NCBI GenBank assembly: GCA_910584865.1
Contig: CAJUCE010000012.1
Span: 62,001 to 126,000 of the forward strand
Length of the DNA stretch: 64,000 nt
DNA from: an uncultured Acetatifactor sp.
Lineage (GTDB): Bacteria; Bacillota; Clostridia; Lachnospirales; Lachnospiraceae
Direction: 5' to 3'
In this document: positions 17,357 to 25,324 of the stretch, one piece after another
Numbering within the stretch: position 1 is the stretch's first letter
How the letters are laid out: each line of letters opens with the position of its first letter
Position numbers and translations under genes: made by a program
Notes under the pieces: model-generated
Told to the model about the DNA's origin: nothing
Seen by the model: only the letters and a program-made list of their open reading frames with translations
Database searches by the model: none

Positions 17357-17465
17357 GATAAAAGAATAGAAGGGCAGATAGAAAAGGGCATATGCAAAAA
17401 GCATATGTCTTTTTGTGTATGACAGGCATGCCCGTGTTCTGCAGGGAAAGTCCGTTTAGGCGTAG

Positions 17466-17765
17466 CTACCGACGAACTTCAGAGCGACTTCCAAGGCTTG
17501 TGCTGCAAGGTACGGGCGAAGCGTTACTTTTACGGTAACTTCCGGCTCTCCTTTTGCGATTGCGAAGGTGAATCCTGAGAAGAACACCTTCAACGAGACC
17601 GGTGAGGCGGCTTCTTCTGAGAGCGCCGCACAGGAGCCTGGCACGGTTGCAGCCCCCGGAACTTCCCCCAAGACCGGAGAGACCGTTCCGGCAGCCGGAA
17701 TTCTGGCAGTGATCCTGCTGGCTGGCGTAATTATTTGCGCAACCCGGGTCCGTTATAACAAGTAA
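17466..17765 (+). pseudogene. Remnant of an SPKTG surface protein
   Basis: In frame after a TAG at 17463-17465, this reads poorly at first, then VTFTVTSGSPFAIAKVNPEKNTFNETGE, a linker, SPKTG and a hydrophobic tail ending VRYNK. It matches the C-terminal third of the protein at 19570 (VTFTVKDGSPFAIVKMDPTRSTFNEAGE). There is no signal peptide, start codon with ribosome site, or N-terminal domain. A terminator follows as in the intact copies. This is the tail of a third paralogue, left by deletion or recombination. Confidence 0.8.
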
Positions 17766-17780
17766 TATTTTTATGAGGTC

Positions 17781-17820
17781 ATCAGCCCTCCCCCATTTGA
17801 CAGGGAGGGCTGATTTTGTA
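17781..17820 (+). terminator. Rho-independent terminator after the remnant
   Basis: ATCAGCCCTCCC (17781-17792) pairs with GGGAGGGCTGAT (17803-17814), followed by TTTGT. It resembles the terminators of the intact surface genes. Confidence 0.8.
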
Positions 17821-17956
17821 TGAAGGACATGCAGGTATGTGCGAGAGTATGCGGCGGTAGAACAAAAGTATAAAGCAATGAAAGTGTTCGCTTGGAGAAA
17901 GGAGAACTTTGACAAAAAAGTTGGTAAAAATTAGCAAAAATGCACAAAAAAATCGC

Positions 17957-17965
17957 GGGGGGGGG
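17957..17965. repeat. Nine-G homopolymer in intergenic DNA
   Basis: A run of nine Gs inside an AT-rich spacer, flanked by TGCACAA (17941-17947) and TTGTGCA (17974-17980), which can pair. A further TGTGCAA follows near 17996. The spacer 17766-18472 holds no confident gene. Confidence 0.8.
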
Positions 17966-18072
17966 TAAAAGTATTGTGCAAAATTTATATTACACTGTGC
18001 AATAAGGAGATTCCAATAAAAGGAAATAAATTATATAATATTAACAAAAGTTCGAAATATTGTATATTTTAC

Positions 18073-18101
18073 TTGAAATGTGATGGAAAAGGCGATAAAA
18101 T
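18073..18101 (+). promoter_or_regulatory. Promoter upstream of the second sortase
   Basis: TTGAAA (18073-18078) and TAAAAT (18096-18101) with a 17-base spacer. The sortase start is about 370 bases downstream, so a long leader or the small ORF at 18149 would be transcribed. Confidence 0.5.
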
Positions 18102-18148
18102 AAATTAAGTTCATAACGTGATGAAAGAAATACATATTAGAGAGCTGC

Positions 18149-18283
18149 ATGTATTTTGCGGGGGATGTGTTCCAGACCGAAATGGACAGGCTTGTAACCA
18201 TAGGTGAACAACTTTCCGCAAAACAGGACGGCCGCGGCATAGGAAAGAGTACTTTGAATAGTATTTGTCGGAAACAGATTTAA
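18149..18283 (+). other. Small ORF or gene fragment
   Basis: An ATG-started frame of 44 codons (MYFAGDVFQTEMDRL, then EQLSAKQDGRGIGKSTLN). The second part recalls the N-terminal region of YhcG/DUF1016-type nucleases (LS..L....GRGFS..NL), but the match is loose. No good ribosome site. It may be a remnant in the sortase leader. Confidence 0.25.
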
Positions 18284-18472
18284 TTCTGGAGGCTGTCTCT
18301 TTTTCTGCAAATTGTTCATTGCATGGAAATGAGTGCAGGATTTTCTTCCGATTTGAGCAGAGATATCTTATGCTTTGTAATGAGCAAAATCGAAGCTGTC
18401 ATAGGGTATTTCAGAATGCTTTCTGAGGAAAGACTGGATTGCAGCCATCACGGGGCAGAACGGGGAGGAATC

Positions 18473-19312
18473 ATGAAAAAGAGGATCTATATACTGCTAT
18501 TAACAGTGATGCTGTGCGGTTTGACAGCCGGGTGCGGGAAGGCAGAGGAGATTTCTGACAGAGAGTCCGGTATCATCTCGGAGGAAAGCAGTACGGAGGG
18601 GGAAAGCCGCAGCGAGCCGGAACAAACCGCGACACCGGAACCGGCCCTGGAGAGTACGCCGGAGCCTTCCGTAGAAGAAGAGGAAGAGAGTCCTTATGCT
18701 GATCTGGAAGCTCTGGGAGTGCCGATTCCGGAGAAGGAAGTCGATTTTGAAGATTTGCAGGCCAATACCAACGAGGATATCTACGCCTGGATATATATTC
18801 CGGATACGATGATTGATTATCCGGTGCTGCAGCATCCAACAGACAATACTTACTACCTGAATTATAATCTGGATGGGAGCAGAGGCTATCCCGGGTGTAT
18901 TTATACAGAGAATTATAACGCGAAGGATTTCTCGGATCCGGTTACCGTTATGTACGGACACAATATGAAAAACGGCAGCATGTTCGCAGGGCTGCACCGG
19001 TATGGGGACAGCGAATATATGGAATCCCATCCCTATGTGTATATGTACACGGAAGACAAGCTTTATGTCTATGAGATTTTCGCATCCTATGAGCACAGCG
19101 ATGAACATTTGCTGTATGGAAAAGATTACACGGACGAGAGTGTTTTTGAAGGTTATATAAATAAGATTCATGATCTTCACAGTATGGGTACGGTTGTGCG
19201 GGAGGATGTGGAGGTTACCACACAGGATCGGCTCCTGACAATGTCAACCTGCATTTCTACCAAGCCGAAGAATCGGTTTCTGGTACAGGCGGTATTGCTG
19301 AACGGGGAATGA
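18473..19312 (+). CDS. srtB: Class B sortase (copy 2), probable lipoprotein
   Basis: A 279-residue paralogue of the sortase at 13501. Instead of a plain membrane anchor it begins with a lipoprotein signal (MKKRIYILLLTVMLCGLTAGC, Cys21), then an acidic, Pro-rich stalk (about 25-80) and the catalytic domain with H163 (YGHNMKNG), C260 (TMSTCIST) and R268 (KNRFLVQ). Long stretches such as QANTNEDIYAWIYIPDT are identical between copies. The ATG follows GGAGG by 5 bases; the open frame extends to 18323 but lacks a ribosome site there. It precedes the SPKTG protein at 19570, its probable substrate. Confidence 0.92.
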   Translation: MKKRIYILLLTVMLCGLTAGCGKAEEISDRESGIISEESSTEGESRSEPEQTATPEPALESTPEPSVEEEEESPYADLEALGVPIPEKEVDFEDLQANTNEDIYAWIYIPDTMIDYPVLQHPTDNTYYLNYNLDGSRGYPGCIYTENYNAKDFSDPVTVMYGHNMKNGSMFAGLHRYGDSEYMESHPYVYMYTEDKLYVYEIFASYEHSDEHLLYGKDYTDESVFEGYINKIHDLHSMGTVVREDVEVTTQDRLLTMSTCISTKPKNRFLVQAVLLNGE

Positions 19313-19511
19313 GGAAGCTCTTTGAAGTAGTTTGTATAGTTTTTGCCAGCTTTGGTATAAGAGTTACGGTTTTAAGCGATATAAATGTAAGAAGGGGCTG
19401 TATCTTTTTTGCATAGCAATTCAGATTCGACATGGAAGTGTTTCTGACGGGAAGGTAGGAAGTGTGGAGAAGCAGAGGAAAGCGGTGAAGTCGAATCTGC
19501 GGAAGTGATAT

Positions 19512-19569
19512 GGTATTAGGCCGAGAGGCTTGATATAACCACATGAAATGTAAGGAAAGGAGAAAAGAA
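19512..19569 (+). repeat. Duplicated leader, copy B
   Basis: Almost identical to 15519-15577: GGTATTAGGCCGAGAGGCTT, ATATAACCACATGAAATGTAA and GGAAAGGAGAAAAGAA directly before the start codon. Confidence 0.75.
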
Positions 19570-20436
19570 ATGAAAAAATTTATTAAGTTAGTGAGTTTGA
19601 GCCTTGCAGCTGCATTGGTGTTTGGCATGAGCGTATCTGCGGCTGGAAGCTCCGAGACAAATAACAATCCGCCTCAGATTATCATTCCTGATGGGATGAC
19701 GGAGGAGGAGTATAGGGAGTGGCAGCTTTACTTCGGTTGGATGAGCAGTGCTGAGTATGTAGATTGGTCCAGAAATTATACTAGTGATTTGTCTTCTGAT
19801 GAGTATTGGTGCTGGAAGCATTATGATTCTGATTTGACACTGACCGAGTATAAGGCATTTTTGAAGGAGACAGAAGTTTATTATAACGCGCCTGAGACTG
19901 TTAGGATTTATACTGTAACTAATACAGATACAAAGGAAACCATTGAAAAGAACGTCAACGAAAATGCTACAAAGAATGCGATCAAAACACAGTTCAATGA
20001 TCCCCGTTATGCAGAGGTTGTGAAGGTTTTCAATTTGTATGTTGAGGACGGCAAGGGCGGTGAAGTAACTATTGAGATGCCCAACGCTTTAGCCCATGAG
20101 ACATATTATGTGGTTCACTTTGATAATTACAAAGACATGAACATCAAGGAGATTATCCCTACAACTGTAAAAGATGGTTTCGTTACCTTCACAGTTAAGG
20201 ATGGCTCACCTTTCGCAATCGTAAAGATGGATCCCACCAGAAGTACCTTCAATGAGGCCGGAGAAGACAGAGAAGTAGAAGCAGCTTCCAACGCTACAAC
20301 AGAAGCTCCTGCAGCTACTACAGCTCCTGGAACCTCTCCCAAGACCGGCGAGGCTGTTCCCGTAGCAGGTATTCTGGCAGTGATTCTGATGGCTGGCGCT
20401 ATCGTATGTGCAAATAGGGTTCGTTACAACAAGTAA
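19570..20436 (+). CDS. Sortase-anchored surface protein with four aromatic repeats, SPKTG signal
   Basis: A 288-residue secreted protein. Signal peptide (KKFIKLVSLSLAAALVFGMSVSA), then four imperfect 15-16-residue repeats with the pattern [ML][ST]xxEYxxWxxxY (MTEEEYREWQLYFGW, MSSAEYVDWSRNY, LSSDEYWCWKHY, LTLTEYKAFLKE), a beta-rich domain ending GFVTFTVKDGSPFAIVKM, an Ala/Thr linker and SPKTG (256-260) with hydrophobic tail and VRYNK. The last part is shared with the other two surface proteins; the repeat region is unique to this one. Likely anchored by the lipoprotein sortase upstream. Start at 19570 after AAGGAG. Confidence 0.85.
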   Translation: MKKFIKLVSLSLAAALVFGMSVSAAGSSETNNNPPQIIIPDGMTEEEYREWQLYFGWMSSAEYVDWSRNYTSDLSSDEYWCWKHYDSDLTLTEYKAFLKETEVYYNAPETVRIYTVTNTDTKETIEKNVNENATKNAIKTQFNDPRYAEVVKVFNLYVEDGKGGEVTIEMPNALAHETYYVVHFDNYKDMNIKEIIPTTVKDGFVTFTVKDGSPFAIVKMDPTRSTFNEAGEDREVEAASNATTEAPAATTAPGTSPKTGEAVPVAGILAVILMAGAIVCANRVRYNK

Positions 20437-20525
20437 TACCGGCATTAAAGAAAATTAATCATGCATGGTTAATTGGCGGAATTGATTCCGTTTAAAAAAC
20501 AATTATATCCTTTATTCATGTGGTT

Positions 20526-20560
20526 ATTAGCCCTCCCTTTGAACCGGGGAGGGCTAATAT
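20526..20560 (+). terminator. Rho-independent terminator
   Basis: ATTAGCCCTCCC (20526-20537) pairs with GGGAGGGCTAAT (20547-20558). Sequence from 20450 resembles the 3' region of the first surface gene. Confidence 0.85.
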
Positions 20561-20591
20561 ATTTATAGAATGTTTCCTATGATAGCCCAGG

Positions 20592-21608
20592 CTAAATCTG
20601 ATATTCTCCGAACAATTTCTTTTGAAACACCGGAACCGTGATTGAACGGAGCAAATCTTCCTGCCGGCCTTGCGCAAGGAGCAGCTGGTTTAGCTTATTG
20701 ATTCTCAGAGTGCCCTGTTCTAAACCCTGAACTATACCCTGTTCTAAGCCCTGTTCCATCCCCTGAGCAAGTCCCAGCTTGATTCCCTGCCGTTTTGCAT
20801 GTTTTTTAATGTCCTTCAGCGCTTTACACACATCTGCTTCCTTCTTTCCTGTAGCTGGATTTAGTACGAATTCCAGCGATTTCCTGATATCCTTTATATT
20901 GGTGCAGGCATCAATCACATCCACGGCGTTTTTTGGTACTCTTTTAAAGAAGTCACTGTTTTCCAGAATATAGTTCTCATATCTTTTCCTGGATCCTGTA
21001 TGTTTCATAATTCCCAGTACGTATTTCAGGTCAGAATCCATCTCTGCCAGCTTTTCATTCGGTATGAAGCGCATACAAATTAAGTGTACTTTGTAATCCC
21101 CTGCCAGGTCCTGCAGTTTTTGCGGCAGGGGAGAAAGGTCTTCCATCATATCCCGCAGACATAAAGGACGATTCCAGTTTTCTTTTCCCCAGTACAACGT
21201 CAGGTTCAGAATCGGTATAATCTGGTCTTCTTTCCTATAGTAGTACTTAAAATCGTCCTCTTTGTCATAGATTACTTTGCAGCGCTGATTTTTTTCCTGG
21301 ATATCTTCAATTGCCTTTCCATAGGCCGGAGAGTCTATCTCCAGCAGCCGAAAGGGATAGGTCAGGTTTACGGAATCCTGATTCTCCAATCCCAGCAGGA
21401 AGCGGAATCCTGCCAGACATGCTTTCCCCAGATTATCCCGCTGGCGGAAAGACAGCTTTCCCTTTGAATTCTGGATTGTATAAAAGCCTCTAATCTCTTC
21501 GCATTCCCAGTCTTGGGCAAGGTTTTGCCCCAGATAACACTCCAGAACCGACTGGATCCGGTCCGGCCTGTTCATATACGCAGTCAGCGCATTGTTAGGC
21601 TCACCCAT
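20592..21608 (-). CDS. Rpn/PD-(D/E)XK transposase-like protein
   Basis: A 338-residue cytoplasmic protein resembling the Rpn (recombination-promoting nuclease) group found in many copies in gut clostridia. The C-terminal part carries the telltale tandem GLAQGMEQGLEQGIVQGLEQG-type repeat. A clear PD-(D/E)XK catalytic set is not obvious, so it may be a diverged or inactive member. It is convergent with the surface-protein gene and stands alone. Function unknown; family members are linked to RecA-independent recombination and phage defence. Confidence 0.55.
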   Translation of the reverse strand: MGEPNNALTAYMNRPDRIQSVLECYLGQNLAQDWECEEIRGFYTIQNSKGKLSFRQRDNLGKACLAGFRFLLGLENQDSVNLTYPFRLLEIDSPAYGKAIEDIQEKNQRCKVIYDKEDDFKYYYRKEDQIIPILNLTLYWGKENWNRPLCLRDMMEDLSPLPQKLQDLAGDYKVHLICMRFIPNEKLAEMDSDLKYVLGIMKHTGSRKRYENYILENSDFFKRVPKNAVDVIDACTNIKDIRKSLEFVLNPATGKKEADVCKALKDIKKHAKRQGIKLGLAQGMEQGLEQGIVQGLEQGTLRINKLNQLLLAQGRQEDLLRSITVPVFQKKLFGEYQI

Positions 21609-21869
21609 ATTCTCCCTCAGGCCCTGCGGCTTACCTTTGATAATCGAATGGCCTGCTTATTGGATTTAGTGCTCTGAAATTATTTTAACATATTTTGGTA
21701 CAGGGCTCAACAGGGAAATTTTTATCACACAGAGGCAGGAAATGAGAGGAAATCGGATTGTATAGTTGAGAAGTACAGCCGGATATAGTAAAATAGAAGG
21801 AAGAAAAGACCATTATAAATCCGTTGTGCTGTATGGAGAAGAATAAATTTGAATGATAGAGGGATAGAT

Positions 21870-22169
21870 ATGAAAATATGCAGCCTGGAAGGCGAGAGAA
21901 TCATAGACAGGGATAAGCTTCATGTCATATTGGCGGCAAAACTGCAGTTTCCGGGCTGATATGGGCGGAATCTGGATGCCTTGTATGACTGCCTGACAGA
22001 AATCAGGGAGGAGACGGAGATTCGGGTTTTGCAGAGCGCGGCTTTGGAACGGAATCTGGGCAAATATAACCGATTATTGTTAAAAGTCTTACAAAACGCA
22101 AGCAAGGATAATACTTATATACGTATAAAAATAATCGAAGAACAGAAAGAAGACAATGATTTTTACTGA
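21870..22169 (+). pseudogene. Barstar-family inhibitor gene broken by one stop codon
   Basis: The frame reads MKICSLEGERIIDRDKLHVI, LAAKLQFPG, a TGA at 21957-21959, then YGRNLDALYDCLTEI and on to a natural stop at 22169. This is the barstar fold (LxFPxxYGxNLDALYDCL). No other lesion is visible, and a TGG codon in place of TGA would restore it. Barstar proteins block barnase-type ribonucleases. No barnase gene is adjacent. A weak ribosome site (GAGGGATAG) precedes the ATG. Sequencing error is possible. Confidence 0.75.
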
Positions 22170-22215
22170 AATTTGCAGGCAATAGTCAATTTTTTTAAAA
22201 GACAGCTATTTTTTA

Positions 22216-22244
22216 TTGCTATTTGCGTTCATATCAGTTATTAT
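22216..22244 (+). promoter_or_regulatory. Promoter for leuB-ilvD-ilvB
   Basis: TTGCTA (22216-22221) and TATTAT (22239-22244) with a 17-base spacer. Confidence 0.55.
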
Positions 22245-22280
22245 ATTAAAAAAGTGCCATCGGCGCCATGCTGATTCTAT

Positions 22281-22305
22281 GTCCGTCCGGTGACGGACTT
22301 TCTAT
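22281..22305 (+). terminator. Hairpin in the leuB leader, terminator-like
   Basis: GTCCGTC (22281-22287) pairs with GACGGAC (22292-22298), followed by TTTCTAT. It lies between the promoter and leuB, so it may act as an attenuator. No T-box consensus is visible. Confidence 0.4.
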
Positions 22306-22389
22306 CATATAAAAGATGCTTTTGCACGCTGAAGCGGCAAAGGCGGAATATAGAAGAAAATGCCGCAGGCAGGAGAAAGGAATGAATAT

Positions 22390-23475
22390 ATGGAATTACA
22401 TATTACATGCATTCCCGGAGACGGGATTGGACCGGAAATCATAGCGGAGGCGAAGAAAGTTCTGGAGAAGACAGCATCTGTCTATGGTCATAGTATGATT
22501 TTTGAGGATATTCTTATGGGAGGGGCTTCCATCGATGTGTATGGTGTGCCTCTGACAGACGAGGCAGTGGCCAAAGCGAAGGCGGCGGATGCAGTGCTGA
22601 TGGGCTCCATCGGAGGTGATACCACGACTTCTCCCTGGTATAAATTACCGCCCAATCTGCGTCCTGAGGCAGGACTTCTGGCCATTCGCAAGGCGCTGAA
22701 TCTGTTTGCGAACCTGCGGCCGGCTATTCTTTATGACGAGTTGGCGGCTGCCTGTCCTTTGAAAGAGGAGATCAGCAAGGGCGGATTCGACATGTTGATT
22801 ATGCGGGAACTGACCGGCGGACTGTATTTTGGAGAGCGGAAAACCGTTGAAGAAAACGGTGTGCGCAAGGCTATCGATACACTGACCTATGATGAGAACG
22901 AAATTCGCCGCATCGCAATCAAGGGCTTCGACATCGCCATGAAGCGCCGGAAAAAGGTTACCAGCGTGGACAAGGCTAATGTGCTGGATTCTTCCAGGCT
23001 TTGGAGAAAGGTGGTGGAGGAAGTGGCGAAGGATTATCCGGAGGTAAAGCTGGAGCATATGCTGGTAGACAACTGTGCCATGCAGCTGGTAAAGGATCCG
23101 GCCCAGTTTGATGTCATCCTGACGGAGAATATGTTTGGCGATATCCTCTCTGACGAGGCCAGCATGGTCACCGGTTCCATCGGTATGTTGGCAAGCGCAA
23201 GCTTAAATGACAGCAAATTCGGGCTATATGAGCCAAGCCATGGCTCTGCACCGGATATTGCAGGGAAGGATATTGCAAACCCCATTGCCACGGTTTTAAG
23301 CGCCGCCATGATGCTGCGTTACAGTTTCGACCTGGATAAGGAAGCTGATGCGATAGAGGAGGCTGTGAAGCAGGTGCTGAAGGAGGAGTATCGTACCGGA
23401 GACATTTATTCCGAGGGCTGCCGGATTGTAGGCTGCAGCAGGATGGGGGATTTGCTGGTGGAACGGATCCAGTAG
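22390..23475 (+). CDS. leuB: 3-Isopropylmalate dehydrogenase
   Basis: Oxidises and decarboxylates 3-isopropylmalate with NAD in leucine synthesis. The 361-residue length is typical. Motifs: CIPGDGIGPEII at the N-terminus, GDTTTSPWYKLPPNLRPEAGLLAIRKAL, REL-TGGLYFGER, DNCAMQLVKDPAQFDVILTEN with the metal-binding Asp residues, MFGDILSDEASM and YEPSHGSAPDIAGKDIANP. It is the first gene of a branched-chain amino-acid cluster (leuB, ilvD, ilvB). Start chosen at ATG 22390 after AGGAGAAAGG; the frame is open from 22360. Confidence 0.96.
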   Translation: MELHITCIPGDGIGPEIIAEAKKVLEKTASVYGHSMIFEDILMGGASIDVYGVPLTDEAVAKAKAADAVLMGSIGGDTTTSPWYKLPPNLRPEAGLLAIRKALNLFANLRPAILYDELAAACPLKEEISKGGFDMLIMRELTGGLYFGERKTVEENGVRKAIDTLTYDENEIRRIAIKGFDIAMKRRKKVTSVDKANVLDSSRLWRKVVEEVAKDYPEVKLEHMLVDNCAMQLVKDPAQFDVILTENMFGDILSDEASMVTGSIGMLASASLNDSKFGLYEPSHGSAPDIAGKDIANPIATVLSAAMMLRYSFDLDKEADAIEEAVKQVLKEEYRTGDIYSEGCRIVGCSRMGDLLVERIQ

Positions 23476-23526
23476 AAGGGATGTTAAATACATAGTCATA
23501 ATACATTTCAGAAAGGTGAGAAAAAG

Positions 23527-25194
23527 ATGAGAAGTGATTCGGTAAAAACGGGTACTGCCCAGGCGCCCCACAGAAGCCTGTTTAATGCCCTTGGGTACAC
23601 GGAGGAGGAGCGGCAGCGCCCTTTGATCGGTATTGTATGTTCCTATAATGAAATTGTTCCCGGCCATATGAACCTTGACAAGATTGCGGAGGCTGTGAAG
23701 ATGGGCGTGGCCATGGCAGGCGGCACCCCCATCATGTTCCCGGCCATTGCGGTGTGCGACGGCATTGCCATGGGGCATTTGGGTATGAAATATTCTCTGG
23801 TGACCAGAGACTTGATTGCCGACAGCACGGAATGTATGGCCCTGGCTCATGGTTTCGACGGCCTGGTGTGTATCCCCAACTGTGACAAGAATGTCCCCGG
23901 ACTGCTGATGGCGGCGGCCCGTGTGAATATTCCTACGATTTTCGTCTCCGGCGGTCCTATGATGGCAGGACGCATTCACGGACAGAAGAAGAGTCTGTCC
24001 TCCATGTTTGAGGCGGTAGGCAGCGTGGCTGCCGGAACGATGACTATGGAGGAGTTGTGTGAGTATGAGGAGAAGGTCTGTCCTACCTGCGGTTCCTGTT
24101 CCGGCATGTATACCGCCAATTCCATGAACTGCCTGACGGAAGCCATCGGTATGGGACTGCGCGGCAACGGCACGATCCCGGCAGTTTATTCCGAGCGTAT
24201 CCGGCTGGCCAAGCATGCCGGCATGAAGATTATGGAGCTGGTGGAAAAGGACATTAAGCCCCGCGATATTATGACCGAAAAAGCGTTTCTGAATGCACTG
24301 ACCGTGGATATGGCTCTGGGCTGCTCTACCAATTCCATGCTCCATCTGCCTGCTATTGCCAATGAGGCAGGGGTAGACCTGAACCTGGACATCGCCAATG
24401 AACTGTCTGCAAAGACTCCCAACTTGTGCCATCTGGCGCCGGCCGGACCTACCTATATGGAAGATTTGAACGAGGCGGGCGGTGTCTATGCGGTGATGAA
24501 TGAACTGACGAAGAAAAATCTCCTGAATCTGGACTGTATGACTGTGAACGGCACCACCATCGGAGAAAATATCAAAAATTGCAGAAACCTGAATCCGGAA
24601 GTCATCCGTCCCGTGGAGAATCCTTATTCCGAGACCGGCGGCATCGCCATCCTGAAGGGAAATCTGGCTCCCGACAGCGGCGTGGTGAAGCGCTCCGCTG
24701 TGGTGCCCGAGATGCTGGTGCACCAGGGACCAGCCAGAGTCTTTGACTGTGAGGAAGATGCCATCGATGCTATCAAGGGCGGCAAGATCGTAGCCGGCGA
24801 TGTAGTAGTCATCCGCTACGAAGGTCCCAAGGGCGGCCCCGGCATGCGGGAGATGCTCAATCCTACTTCCGCCATTGCCGGAATGGGTCTTGGTTCTTCC
24901 GTGGCTCTGATCACGGACGGACGTTTCTCCGGCGCTTCCCGAGGTGCTTCCATCGGACATGTATCCCCGGAAGCGGCAGTGGGCGGTCCCATCGCTTTGG
25001 TGGAGGAAGGCGACATCATCAGCATTAACATTCCGGAAAATAAACTGGATGTCCTGGTGTCCGATGAGGTTCTGGCCGAAAGACGCGCAAAATGGCAGCC
25101 CAGAGAGCCCAAAGTGACTACCGGTTATCTCACCAGATATCGTGAACTGGTCACCAGCGGCAACCGCGGAGCCGTCCTGGAGATTCGAAAGTAA
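23527..25194 (+). CDS. ilvD: Dihydroxyacid dehydratase
   Basis: Iron-sulfur enzyme that dehydrates 2,3-dihydroxy acids to 2-keto acids in valine and isoleucine synthesis. The 555-residue length is typical. Cluster Cys residues lie in IPNCDKNVPGLLMAAAR, PTCGSCSGMYTANSMNC and the following conserved segments; GPKGGPGMREML and DGRFSGASRG mark the C-terminal domain. It sits 51 bases after leuB with a GAAAGG ribosome site, and a structured element separates it from ilvB. Confidence 0.97.
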   Translation: MRSDSVKTGTAQAPHRSLFNALGYTEEERQRPLIGIVCSYNEIVPGHMNLDKIAEAVKMGVAMAGGTPIMFPAIAVCDGIAMGHLGMKYSLVTRDLIADSTECMALAHGFDGLVCIPNCDKNVPGLLMAAARVNIPTIFVSGGPMMAGRIHGQKKSLSSMFEAVGSVAAGTMTMEELCEYEEKVCPTCGSCSGMYTANSMNCLTEAIGMGLRGNGTIPAVYSERIRLAKHAGMKIMELVEKDIKPRDIMTEKAFLNALTVDMALGCSTNSMLHLPAIANEAGVDLNLDIANELSAKTPNLCHLAPAGPTYMEDLNEAGGVYAVMNELTKKNLLNLDCMTVNGTTIGENIKNCRNLNPEVIRPVENPYSETGGIAILKGNLAPDSGVVKRSAVVPEMLVHQGPARVFDCEEDAIDAIKGGKIVAGDVVVIRYEGPKGGPGMREMLNPTSAIAGMGLGSSVALITDGRFSGASRGASIGHVSPEAAVGGPIALVEEGDIISINIPENKLDVLVSDEVLAERRAKWQPREPKVTTGYLTRYRELVTSGNRGAVLEIRK

Positions 25195-25207
25195 CTATAT
25201 AAAAACA

Positions 25208-25315
25208 GCAACAGTCCAGTCCAGTGCCCATAGGACTTACGGACGCATGCAATTAGCGGGCGGAAGTTCTATGCTTATTCCTGGTACTGGACAGCTGCGG
25301 AACTATAAATAGGAG
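25208..25315 (+). promoter_or_regulatory. Structured intergenic element, copy 2 (ilvB leader)
   Basis: TCCAGT (25220-25225) pairs with ACTGGA (25286-25291) as the outer stem. The inner stem pairs 25231-25241 with 25261-25271, with the G-U (25234/25268) and the A-G mismatch (25239/25263) at the same positions as in copy 1. Two pairs differ by compensatory change from copy 1 (G-C to T-A, T-A to C-G). A CGC/GCG hairpin (25244-25258) caps it. The 3' tail GCGGAACTATAAATAGGAG provides the ilvB ribosome site. Confidence 0.7.
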
Positions 25316-25324
25316 AATAAAAAT

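Noticed and set aside
20592..21608. Insertion-sequence transposase
   Set aside because: No terminal inverted repeats or target duplication were found; the protein is better placed with Rpn-like families.
22170..22389. Possible T-box or leucine attenuator before leuB
   Set aside because: A hairpin and short T-rich stretch exist, but no T-box AGGGTGGNACCGCG core and no leader peptide with Leu codons were seen.
23296..24960. Long minus-strand frame (554 codons) opposite ilvD
   Set aside because: Antisense shadow of a conserved enzyme gene; composition is His/Arg-rich without motifs or ribosome site.
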